From Chrysophaeum taylorii (Eukaryota > Sar > Pelagophyceae > Pelagomonadales > Pelagomonadaceae), in assembly GCA_029834535.1 (NCBI GenBank), contig JAQMWT010000671.1, forward strand, positions 310,001 through 374,000: a stretch of DNA of 64,000 bases, given 5' to 3'. Position 1 is the stretch's first letter. Each line of letters starts with the position of its first letter. The notes beneath the pieces were generated by a model. That model worked only from the letters and a program-made list of their open reading frames with translations, had not been told where the DNA came from and made no database searches. Below, piece by piece: positions 20,235-30,035 of the stretch. The position numbers and the translations under genes are program-made.

Positions 20235-20860
20235 CTACAGTGCGCGTGTAGACGCCGGGAGGGCTTATCGGTATTGCGCAGCACGTGTGGGTAGGGTGGA
20301 GTCGTCGACCCAGAAGAGCATATCCTCGGGGTTGCCGATCGACAGAGAGCCACGTAGAGCTGGACGTGGCAGAAGACGGGCAAGAGGACGCCGACCTCGC
20401 GGGGCGTCTGCCCTGGCTCTTGTTGATCGTTTGGCGTCGGCGGGCTTAAGGGATACAGGTTGGAGGAGCCTCGGTGACAACGACACGATCGATCATGTAT
20501 CTGGTACCGTTGCAGTGGCCGTGCGACGGGTCGAGGTTGCGAAGACATTAAGCTCGCGCTCGAAGTCAGCATGCCGTTGGTTGTCAGGAGTTCAAAACTC
20601 GACTGTAAAGAGCGAGGCGTCGTCTTCCGACCCAACCTAGTCGGCCGAAAAGAACTCCGACGCCTCGTCTCCGGGAAAAAAAGGCCGCGGTCATGCGCGC
20701 GTTGTCAGCATCGACAACATCGTTTCGACGGGGCGTGAGAATGGCGCGCCGCGGGTCGTGGAAATAGTCTGCGAGGTCGCCGTAGACGGCTTGGAGGATC
20801 ACTGTCTGGCTCTCGCGCCTACCTGATCCTTACTCTCGCGCCTACCTGATCCTTACCCTA
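20235..20860 (-). pseudogene. Helitron helicase fragment, copy 6
   Basis: The rightmost copy, closest to the Copia fossil. NDVVDADNARM and CNGTR blocks are present; the INKSQGQT region has small deletions. Broken. Confidence 0.8.
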
Positions 20861-20877
20861 AATCGAGGGACAAACCC

Positions 20878-20935
20878 ACATCCTTCATGCTCCCCACACA
20901 CACCCCCCCCTCTTAGCAGTCGACATTTAAAGACA
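20878..20935 (+). mobile_element. LINE family-2 3'-end stub
   Basis: Carries CATCCTTCATGCTCCCCACA, a C run and CTTAGCAGTCGACATTTAAAG, the same 3' terminal signature as at 17370 and 46452. Confidence 0.6.
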
Positions 20936-20999
20936 AACAGACAGACAAACAAACAAACAGACAGACAGACAGACAAACATCTGTCGATTAGTAGTTAGG

Positions 21000-23900
21000 A
21001 CTGTTAGACTAGCGATAAGAGAAAGACGTAAGGATACTGGATACGTGGTGCAGGGGTAAGTGTCATAGCTTCCTCACACAGGTGGTGGAAAAGAAGGAAA
21101 AGGAAAAAGGGGTAAGTGAGGTCCTCACACAGGTGCTGGAAAAGAAGGAAAAAGAAAAAGGGGTAAGTGAGACGCTCACAGAGGAGAAGCTCTGAGGAAG
21201 ACGTCACAGAGGCATTGTGGCAAGAAAAAGAGACAACAGAGATCAGGGCGAAGATCACGAAGTGAGGTAACGAGCACGAAGCCGGAGGAAGGAAGGAGCT
21301 TCCGTACTGCGGGTGAAATGTCGCTAAGATTGTGAAGGCGGGGTATGTGCTTGAGATCGATGATGTGGTTGCGATGATATTCGGCGGTACTGTAAAAGCG
21401 AATGTCAATATGGCGGGTGCGCCGTGTGAGACATTGGAGACGAACTTGAGTGACGGTGGTGCTATTATCAACATACATTGGGACCGTGTGACGAGGGAGA
21501 TCAAAGTCATCAAAAAGTTTGAGAAGCCAAGAGAGCTCAGCAGTAGCAGCGTAAAGAGCAAGCAATTCAGCTTCGAAAGAAGAACGAGCATGTAAGTATT
21601 GCAAGCGGGAGCAGTAGGCTATCATAGAGCCGCTGAGAAGAAAACAAAAACCAGTTGTAGAGTGGCGGTCATCAGGGTCGTCGGCCCAGCTGGAGTCGGA
21701 ATAACCACAGAGATGAAGGGTAGAATCGCGACCAAGAATAAGGGCAAGATCCTGAGTACCGTTGAGATAACGCAGAGTGTGGGATAAAGCGTGCCAGTGG
21801 GGTTTATCAGGATTGTGGGAAAAACGCGCACACTGATTGACGGACCAAGTGATATCAGGGCGAGTCATGATGGAGATGAAGAGGACACAGCCAACAATAC
21901 GGCGAAAAGGGATGCGTGCCATGAAGATGTGATCTGGAGAACCAGGAGCCGGACAATCAGCCGCAGAAAGATGAAGACCTTTGGGAGCGGGAGTGAGTTC
22001 GGGTTTACTGTTGATGAAGCGATGTTCGGTAAGGATTTCACGGATAGCATGGGATTGGTCAAGAGTGAGGGTTCTCCGAGGGCGATCACGCGTAATGCGA
22101 AGACCAACGTAAGAGGTGAGGTCGAGTTCATTGACGTCAGTGAAAGGATCCACTTGAGGGTACAAATGTTGCCAGAAAAAGTTTGAGGGAGGCGAATCAC
22201 ATCCCAACAACCAAGTTGACCAAGAGAGCTGTATTCTTTAGCGATGGCTTGCAACCAGCCAGGACGCTCAGGATTGGTCGGAGCTAAAGCTTCACGTAAA
22301 TGGGTGGAAGTGATAGTAGTTTCGTCAAGGTCTGAATACTGGGACATTTCTTCGGAAGCAGAGTAATAAACGTGTGCATGAGGATCAACAAGGGTGTTAG
22401 CTAAACAAAGGGGAAGGAAGACATAATGAACTAACAAACGAAAGCTAACAGAAGAGACATACAAAGAGTTACAGGGGGAAACAGAAGCGACAGAGGAAAC
22501 AGAAGCGACAGAGGAAACAGAATGGCCCGTATCAACATCAGAATGGCCCGTATCAACATCAGAATGGCCCGTATCAACATTGTGACAGGATGAAACATGG
22601 CCCGTAAAAAAGTTTGTTGGTTGGTCGACTTTGCGCGGTCGGCCCCGTTTGGCACGACGTAATGGTGCACGTTTCGTATTGGCCGGTAACAACGTAGGCA
22701 GTGTCTCTGGGGTGATCAGTCCCGATAAGGCCGGCTCCGGAGCATCAAAAACAGAAGATATGGGGGCTATGGCCGAAGATAGACGAGGGTCGTAATAAAA
22801 CAAGTCAGGAAAACGAGAATCCACGAGAGACGGAGGAAGGGGTTGGGTGGACAGTGACTTACGCAGAGCGAAATTTTCGTCAAAAACAACATCAATCGAG
22901 GTGTGGATGACAGGACCTGTGGGGCGTTGAAGCAATATGCGATATCCAGGGCCTGCAGAGGGATACCCAATGAAGATACCGGTTATAGCTTTGGTAGGCC
23001 ATTTGTCGCCAGTAAGAATTGCAGCAGGACAGCCCCAAACACGAAGAAAATCGACACGCGGGAGTGTTTCATGTAGCATTTCATATGGCGTCATATATCC
23101 AGGATTAGAGGCATTTGGCATACGCTCAGAGATGAAGTCAGCCGTTTCCATGGCCCAACGCCAAAAATCAGGTGGACGGTGCGCATGTACCAAAAGGAGT
23201 AATATCCGCGGTTGCGCGATGAGAGCGTTCCACAACACCGGAAAAAGCGTGAGCCTGTGAAGTTTTGGACTGTGCTGCCGGAGCGCGCCGAAGCGCAATA
23301 TTGTTGCCCAGACAGAAGGTTTCGAATTGGCCCATAAGAGAGCGGTCACGATCGGTGTAGATGAGGGCAACGCGATATCCGAATGGGCGAACCACGGTAG
23401 ACAGAAAAAGTTCGAGTTGTCGAGCGTTCGTAAGGGCATCGTGTCGTGGAGCAAAGTAACGCGTGCGGCGGCGCGTATGATCATCGACAAACGCGAGCTT
23501 CATGGGCCAACGTTGGAGGAGCAAGCGGTGAGCTTGGTTCGTCATACTCGAATAGACTCCGGTAGAAGTTGGCGACAGTGGCAAAACAGTTGTGGCACGT
23601 AAGAACGTTGCAGATAGCTTGCAGATAGCGTCGCAGTGGCACGTAAGAACATTGCAGATAGCGTCGCGGGTGCTGAGCACGGAATTCACGTCGATAGCAA
23701 AACCGAATTTTAAAGGTCAGAAAAGCGGCGAAAAAGTGCGTGAAGGAGAACCACAAATCACACAGCAAAGAAGCGTCTGTCCAGGATCCCGAAGATGAGC
23801 GATCCAACCACATAGGAAGCACGAAAACTGCGCACGCGAAAAATTGACAGGCAGAGCTTAGTTGTGGCAGGTGAATGCGCGATGGAACGTGATTCGCTGG

Positions 23901-24990
23901 TTTTACCAAAACCGACAAGCACAACGAGGAGCGGATCAACGAGTAGGTGAAAATGCACAACGGGGAGTGGGGCAACGAATAGGCGAAATACAGAACGAGG
24001 AGGGGAGCAACGACGAGGTGAAAAGACAGAACGAGGAGAGGAGCAACGACGAGGGGAAAATACAGAACGAGGGGTGGAGCAACGAATAGCGGAAAATACA
24101 GAACGAGGCGCCTGTGCAATGGGAGCTAAAAACAAAAACGAGGGGCTTCCGTGGGATGGGGTTGTTGATGTGCTTGCATCAGCTTGGAAGAGTCTGGTGG
24201 CTGACGACGCGGCGGATAGCGCGGCGGAAGTAGTTGTGCATGCCATCGAAATTGGTTTTTGTTGAACTTCTCAAGGGTACAACCACATTCATCGGTACGA
24301 AACGCGAGACGATAAAACAAAGCCAGTAAGGCTTGAAGCACGATGCACGTAGTCAAATGCGAGGACACACTCGAGGGTGCGTCGGATCAGGCACAATGCC
24401 GAGCAACTTGAACTGCGGTGATTGGTACAGTGCCGAGCAACTTGAACACCAGTGATGAACTTGTTAAGAAAAGACTCAAGTTCATCGATGTTATTGCACA
24501 CCAAGGAATGCAGTGAAGCAATTGCAGACTGAGCGACACGATCTCCATGACCCATGTAAACATCAGTAATGCGTTTGTAAAGCCGCGTGAAGTTCATATC
24601 GCGGTTTTCACGGATATCCGCACGATCAGTATCATGCATTGGTAGTGCCATGAAGAGTGCACTGTACCAGCGTTGCTGCTTGAGACCAAATTCTTCTTCA
24701 GAGCAGCCAGAAGCGGAAATGCTAGTCCAAGTGTCAGTGGTCAAGATAATGCGATCACCGGTGGAAATGATCATGTTTTCCAGGCGCCGGGTCCATTGGT
24801 GAAAAAGATGTCGCTCACCACTGAAAGCATCGAGTTTTTGCGAAAGCTTGCCATCCTTAATTTCGATCGAGGACATGATAAACGATAACGAACCGAACAC
24901 GTAGCAATGAACTGAAGCCGAGGAGGAGTCGCTGTTGTCCGTGAAGTCAAGCTCAGGTCGTTCGGCCTTGGACACCTGGTACCATGTTAA
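21000..24990 (-). mobile_element. Ty1/Copia retrotransposon fossil
   Basis: A fossil LTR-type retroelement read on the minus strand, with parts in the usual Copia order. A gag-like region lies near 24290-24970, an integrase-like and linker region at about 21870-23690, and reverse transcriptase/RNase H at about 21180-22200, the last recognised by the Copia RT-RNase H motifs (TRPDITWSVN, YSDSSWADD). TACCATGTTAAG-type sequence near 24980 could mark the edge of a 5' LTR and primer site. I could not recognise a matching LTR pair. The element is broken, with roughly four or more interruptions. Internal tandem repeats occur at about 21060-21180, 22480-22580 and 23930-24110. It abuts the Helitron array directly. 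Confidence 0.85.
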
Positions 24991-26085
24991 GTACTACTTA
25001 TTATTATACGTCTTGTCTTGTCGTTTCGTTGCGATTTGCCTTTTAGTCTTCTTCTTCTTCTTCTTCTTCTGCTGCCGCCGCCGCCGCTTTGGGTGGATGC
25101 TTCTTTTCTTCGCGTAGGCTGTCTGGCGGTTGGGCTATTATTCAAGAAGGACCCTTCTTCTTCTTCTTCTTCTTCTTTCTGGACTCCCGATCGCACAAGG
25201 GCTGGACACCACACCGTGAGCTTCATTATTGTGCCTCATGCTGTCGACGTCGCTAAACCCAGGTACAGTTGACGCCAATATTACTGAGCTACGGGCGCCC
25301 CCGCGTCGGCATCGCGCATCTCTCGATCGAGCATATGACGCCGACATCCAAAACGTCCTCTAAAAATGAAAGGGCGCTGTGAGCCTTCCGCCGCTCGCCA
25401 TCACGGGGCTACCTCAAAGTTCTTGCCCGCCTGTATTTCAAACACAATGCGGACAAGAAGTTCACAAATGAGTCAGTCACGGTCCGTGAGTCTCAAGGCC
25501 CACAAGGGGAACGGCGAAAGTCGCGGGGGCGGGGACCGAGGAAGGTGCGGGGAGCGAGGAAGGTGCGGGGACCGAGGAAGGTGCGGGGAGCGGGGAAGGT
25601 GCGGGGCGCGGGGAAGGTGCGGGGACTGGGATTTTCCCCTTTCGACTCTCGGGTGACTCACGGAATGTGCCTCTACGCTTAAAATCGCGCGTTTCAGGCC
25701 AGAAAATTAATTCACTTTGATGTCACTAACCTTCATCTTCATGGAAACAAGATGCTGGGCGGGGGCGACCGAGCCTCGCGACTTTATATGTCACTCGCAA
25801 CGAAGGAAGGACACAAGAGGGCACTCACTTTGCGCGCGTTACTATGATGGTAAAGAAAACTCTAACGCCCGGCGATTTGCGTTTGTGCGAGCTGGGAAGG
25901 TCACCGCGCTAAAATCGAGTTAACAGCTTGAACTTGGCAAGAATAGTGCTTCCGCACCTACGTCTGACACTCGTGGCTAATTGCAATGCGTCTGGTGCGC
26001 GGAGGTCACCCACCCACCCACCCTGTACAATCCTGTTAACCCTAGGAAAGAAAGTATTTAAAGCCCTGGAAAAGAAAAAAACGCG
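24991..26085. other. Spacer with microsatellites, upstream of Tudor-like gene
   Basis: No gene recognised. TTC runs lie at about 25048-25070 and 25158-25178. The rest is unique sequence and a minisatellite (listed separately). The promoter of the gene starting at 26086 should lie in the last few hundred bases; no clear core element was identified. Confidence 0.6.
25533..25632. repeat. GGAAGGTGCGGGGACCGA-type minisatellite
   Basis: About five to six tandem 18-bp units (GAGGAAGGTGCGGGGACC with small changes). The unit is a multiple of three, so it keeps a frame open, but there is no surrounding coding evidence. Confidence 0.9.
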
Positions 26086-28338
26086 ATGGCCGACGCGCTG
26101 GACGACGAAGTCGCGGCTCCGGCGGTGCCCGTCGAGGACGCCATCATGGCGGATGCGCTGTTGGCGTTTCCGAGTGACGACGCGCTGATGGGTCTCATGG
26201 AGGCCTGGCAGCCGACGGAGGTTATTATTCCTGTGGACGCGCCGGCCGCCGTCGTTGATACGATTATTGATGATGCTGCCCCCGAGCCGGTGGAGGTTGA
26301 TAGTGTTCCTGCGGAGGCGCCGGCTGATAATATGGCTGCTGCGGAGGTACCGGCAGTGGATGATGCCGCGAAGCCGGAGGAGGAGGTTTCCCATCCCGTC
26401 GACGACGCCCCTTCGGAGCAGCTTTCGTCGTCGTCGGCGGTTTTGGAATGTGCTGTTCGGGAGGAGGTCCCGGTTGGGGATGAGCCCCCGGGGGAGGTCG
26501 AGGATGAGCCCCCCGGGCCGGAGCCGGAGGTCGTCGACGAGCCTCCCAAAACGGAGGCGAAGGTCGTCGAGGAGGAGCTCGCGGCGGGTCCCGCGGGTGC
26601 CGAGGCGCGAGAGGCCGTCGTGGAGCCCCCTGGTCCCGGCGAGGCGAAAAACGGCGAAGCGCCCCCCAAGGAGGAGGAACGGACGAGCCAGGAGGCGACG
26701 TCGTCTTCCCGGTGGTGGAAGGACAGCACGTTCGACTTCGAGAGCAAGGAGGAGGAGGAGGAGGCGGCGTACGAGACGACGGGGTCGGAGTGGATCGGTC
26801 GGACGGTGCGGCGGACGTTTGGGCGGAAAGTCGTGAGTTACGGGATCGTCGAATCGTGGCTGCCGCCGGAGAAGAACGAGGGGCGCGCGTTCTGGCGCGT
26901 GCGGCACGACGACGGCGACGAGGAGGACCTCGAGCAGGACGAGGTCGAGGCGGCCGCGTTTTCGGCCGAAACAATCCCGCGGCCATCTGCTGGCGGCGAG
27001 GTGCGCGAGGAAAAGGCCGAGGAAAAGGAACTGGCCGACGAGGGCCCGCCCGAGTTGGAGTCTTTGGCTGCCCCCGAGCTAGTCGCGGCGTTCCGGGCGA
27101 TGGAGGCGGCAGCTCGGTCGCTCGAAGACGAAGCGAGCGTCCGGTCGTTCGGGGGGGAAGCGCTCCAGTGGCTGGGGGACATCGGGCACAGCGCGCCCGA
27201 GCCGGTGCGCGGTCTCGCGCTGTACCGCGTCGAGCAGCTCGCGCAGCGGTGGAAGGCCTCGGCGTCGGTCGAGGACGAGTTTGATCCCGGCGCGTACTGC
27301 GACGTTCTGTGCGGACTTTATGGCCTCGAGCGCGCGGGCGTCGGCCACCCCGAGCTCAAGCACGAATGGCGCGAGTTTTATAAGAGGCTCGCCCACAAGC
27401 GCGGCGAAGAAAAGGCGTGCGCGGCGCTCCTGGGATACGACCCGCGCTCGGACGAGGGTCTCGCGGGCCCGTTGACGCTCGAGAAGCGCGGGATCCAGAA
27501 GACCAGGTTCCGCGCGATGACCTGGGCTCTCCTGACGACCTACGCTGCCGATCGCCTCGGCATCCACGTCGGCGCGAAAACGGTCGACGTGCTGCGCAGG
27601 CTGCAGCCCACGAGAGAACGATACGCGTCTGCGCCAAAGTCGTTGTCTCGCGATCCGTGGATCGACCAGATGGACCTCGTTTTCGCGATCGTCATGGTCT
27701 GCTCGAATTTTGGCGAGCTCAGGGTCCTTCCCTCGCTCCTTTCTAAGGAGTATGCAGTGCTGGTCGACCCGGCCGCCCTCGACGCCGCCAAATCCGACGT
27801 TCACCTCCTCGCCGGCGTCTGCCGGTGCGCGCGCGTCTTCGGCCCGAACGACGACCTCGCGGGTCCCGTCGTCGAGACGGCCTCCAAGCTGCTCGTCGCG
27901 GCGCAGCGCCAGGACGGAACCTTCCCAACCCGCGACAAAGACGATCACCCCTACACCCGAGTTCACGCCGCCCTCGCCGCCGCCTCGGCGCTCTACGCGC
28001 CAGTATTTCGCGGCTTTGGTCCAAGCTCGGCGAGACTTAAGGATTTGCTCGCGTCGAAGACCTTCGCCGGCACCGACGACGCCCAGGCCTATGCGGCCTG
28101 CGGGCCCAAGCTCCTCGACCCCTCCTCCATGCGCGCCCTCGCAGCGCGCTGCTACGACGGCGCCGCCTCCACCGACGACGACGATGCCGTCCGCACCCTC
28201 GAGGCCCTCGCGATGCGTCGTCTCCGGGGCATTCTGAAGTGGAAGACGGCCGTCGACGCCAAGACCATCGACGACTACGAGTGCCGCTCGGGCTACACCC
28301 CGCCCCACCGCCGCTCAAAGCGCCGCAGGTTGCGCTAA
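26086..28338 (+). CDS. Acidic nuclear protein with Tudor-like domain
   Basis: A 750-residue protein. Residues 1-230 are very acidic and Pro/Ala-rich, probably disordered. Residues about 234-290 (EWIGRTVRRTFGRKVVSYGI ... FWRVRHDDGDEEDL) match the small Tudor-like module of plant PTM-type and many algal chromatin proteins, which is characterised by a G-x-V-x-x-x-F start and a Y/W-x-V-x-Y/H-x-D-G-D-x-E-D-L end. The C-terminal 430 residues are helical and otherwise unrecognised. An AAQRQDGTFP block at about 605-614 recalls the QW repeat of alpha-alpha toroid proteins, but only once. The chain ends with a basic RRSKRRRLR, a good nuclear localisation signal. Inference: a chromatin-associated reader protein; no catalytic motif seen. 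Confidence 0.72.
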   Translation: MADALDDEVAAPAVPVEDAIMADALLAFPSDDALMGLMEAWQPTEVIIPVDAPAAVVDTIIDDAAPEPVEVDSVPAEAPADNMAAAEVPAVDDAAKPEEEVSHPVDDAPSEQLSSSSAVLECAVREEVPVGDEPPGEVEDEPPGPEPEVVDEPPKTEAKVVEEELAAGPAGAEAREAVVEPPGPGEAKNGEAPPKEEERTSQEATSSSRWWKDSTFDFESKEEEEEAAYETTGSEWIGRTVRRTFGRKVVSYGIVESWLPPEKNEGRAFWRVRHDDGDEEDLEQDEVEAAAFSAETIPRPSAGGEVREEKAEEKELADEGPPELESLAAPELVAAFRAMEAAARSLEDEASVRSFGGEALQWLGDIGHSAPEPVRGLALYRVEQLAQRWKASASVEDEFDPGAYCDVLCGLYGLERAGVGHPELKHEWREFYKRLAHKRGEEKACAALLGYDPRSDEGLAGPLTLEKRGIQKTRFRAMTWALLTTYAADRLGIHVGAKTVDVLRRLQPTRERYASAPKSLSRDPWIDQMDLVFAIVMVCSNFGELRVLPSLLSKEYAVLVDPAALDAAKSDVHLLAGVCRCARVFGPNDDLAGPVVETASKLLVAAQRQDGTFPTRDKDDHPYTRVHAALAAASALYAPVFRGFGPSSARLKDLLASKTFAGTDDAQAYAACGPKLLDPSSMRALAARCYDGAASTDDDDAVRTLEALAMRRLRGILKWKTAVDAKTIDDYECRSGYTPPHRRSKRRRLR

Positions 28339-29359
28339 ACAAAAAAAATCGCCCCTCCTTGTAATTTTATTGGCATTTCTTTTTGCCGCGCCGGTGGACT
28401 GCTCTGGTTTGGTTTGGTTTGAGGGGCCGAGGCCTACCTACTCTAGAGAGGCGCTCTCTTTTCAGCGCTCTCTTTTGACCGAATTTCCTTCTTCTTAAGA
28501 AGCTTAAGCTTCTTCTTCTTCTTCTTCTTCTTCTTCTTCGAGATCCCGGACGTCTGTCGTCGCGGCATTTTCTTTCTTTTTTTCCCGACGTCTGTCGACA
28601 ACACCATGCATCCATGGCCGACACCTACGATATATGGCGCTTTTTTAACACTAAAAACTATGACGGCCACCAAACCCACGCGACTTGGTCATACTATAAA
28701 CAATGGGAGGTTCACGACGCCTGCGTGCAGTCGTCGCGCGCAAGTTTTTTGTGGATATCGACTACTAATTTGTCGGCCGGCTTTTTGCGCCTGCGTAATC
28801 AAGCAGAGCGAAAGCTTCGAGAGACGCGCCCTTTTCTGCACAAATCGTGGATCTCCCGCGAAGTACGATACGACCGCGGCACCCTCTCACTTCCAGCCCA
28901 TCCCCCTCAGCATCTCCACCCCACCTCTTTGTGTCTATCTCGTGTCCTAGGTCTTCGCCGTCGTCGACTTCTCTGCTGACAAGCTCCTGCATAGATAGAC
29001 CCGTCCTCCTCTCACCAGCGTAGGTCCCCCCCTTCTCCCCTATGGCACAGACTCCATCCATCACCGAATTGTTGACCCTGCGCGTGCGCGGCGCATTTGA
29101 AGCCCCCATTTCGCTTCGCTTCGTTTCGTTTCGTTTCGTTTCATTGCATTTCATTTCGAGAGTACACAACCTGAATGATTGTGATGGAACTCCTTAGGCG
29201 CACACACACAGTGCGTGCATCGCGTGGTGAGTGAGGGACGGGCCCTTGCATTTTCTCTTGCATTCAATATAATCGTGGCTCAGAGCCGGTGATCGTGCTA
29301 TGTCCCTCGAATCCATGTAATTATAGGTCTTTTTGTCAGTAGATTTGCACTGGGTTTTT
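28339..29359. other. Spacer, no recognised gene
   Basis: 3' flank of the Tudor-like gene. It contains a TTC run at about 28508-28540 and TTTCG/TTTCA pentamer repeats at about 29115-29158. Short frames on both strands lack domains. Confidence 0.6.
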
Positions 29360-29870
29360 TTTTATTATCGACTGCTTGGAGGGGGGGGGTGCGAACGAGG
29401 GCGTTGTGTGGAGACGTTTGGGATACCTGGAATGCGGCGGTATCCCGCTCAGAGGCCTGGAAGAAGATTGTGTAAAGGCACGAGGGATGCCTGGAAGGCG
29501 GAGGTATCCCGGGGTCACCGCCGAGCCGCGGGACAGGCGAAGAGAGGACGGGTCCCGCCCGCAGGTCACGCGCATACTACTGCCGCCAGACGTATGCGCG
29601 ACAAAGCGCGATGTCCTAGTGCGGCGACGACATGGCTGAGGGCGGTGAGGGCACAGCGCGTACGCCCCCCCACTCGCGGTTGATACGACGACGGCAAACT
29701 CGGGCCGGCCTCGGCCACGACACGACGCACTGGACTCACCGAAGGCTCCACCAAAGACCAGCGACGGTGCCGTGGCTGCGTCGCCGCTGATCGCCTGAGA
29801 GGCCGTGCGCTGATGACGGCGTCGATGTTGCGGTTATGGACTTGCGCTTCGATCGACTGGCTAAAGGGCT
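29360..29870 (-). mobile_element. LINE family-2 fragment (3' end)
   Basis: The plus strand at about 29500-29660 and 29735-29830 matches, with changes and deletions, the segment at about 46880-47350. On the minus strand it ends in a C run followed by CAAGCAGTCGATAATAAA, the same 3' signature as the other family-2 copies. It is a 5'-truncated, internally deleted LINE piece. It ends about 170 bp before the channel gene start, so it may lie in that gene's promoter. Confidence 0.65.
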
Positions 29871-29991
29871 GGTCCCGTCTTGAGGAAACCGTAGCGATCC
29901 CCCCTGTCGAGTTTGGTGAGACGGGCGACGTGGCGTTCCTTCACAATTCGCCGACGTCCGGTCGGTCTGTGAAATAATATACTTTTTGCCG

Positions 29992-30010
29992 CGGAAGGAA
30001 GGAAGGAAGG
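29992..30010. repeat. GGAA microsatellite just upstream of channel gene
   Basis: Four GGAA units ending about 25 bp before the ATG at 30036, probably 5' UTR. Confidence 0.85.
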
Positions 30011-30035
30011 CACGTGTGGTAATCGTCGTCCGCGC

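Larger units (their letters stand above)
13640..21000 (-). mobile_element. Tandem array of decayed Helitron ends
   Basis: About 7.4 kb built from six head-to-tail copies of the same minus-strand unit plus one unrelated insert. Each unit (minus strand, 5' to 3') has an ACAGAC/ACAAAC-type short repeat, a helicase C-terminal fragment of about 600 bp, and a minisatellite block of GTGAACTTACTGGGACCAG. Units are joined by the constant sequence CGATTAGTAGTTAGGAC (plus strand). The helicase blocks VYGDLADYFHDP, RAILTPRRNDVVDADN, LRNLDPSHGHCNGTR and INKSQGQTPREVGVLLPKPV are diagnostic of the PIF1-family helicase end of Helitron RepHel proteins. No Rep (HUH) part was seen. The exact Helitron termini (TC...CTRR) could not be fixed. 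Confidence 0.8.

Noticed and set aside
13640-21000. CRISPR-like or satellite array of regular short repeats
   Set aside because: The 19-bp units are degenerate and contiguous without unique spacers, and lie in a eukaryotic Helitron-derived array.
25366-25656. A small Gly/Arg-repeat protein
   Set aside because: The frame is held open only by an 18-bp minisatellite; no start context or conservation visible.
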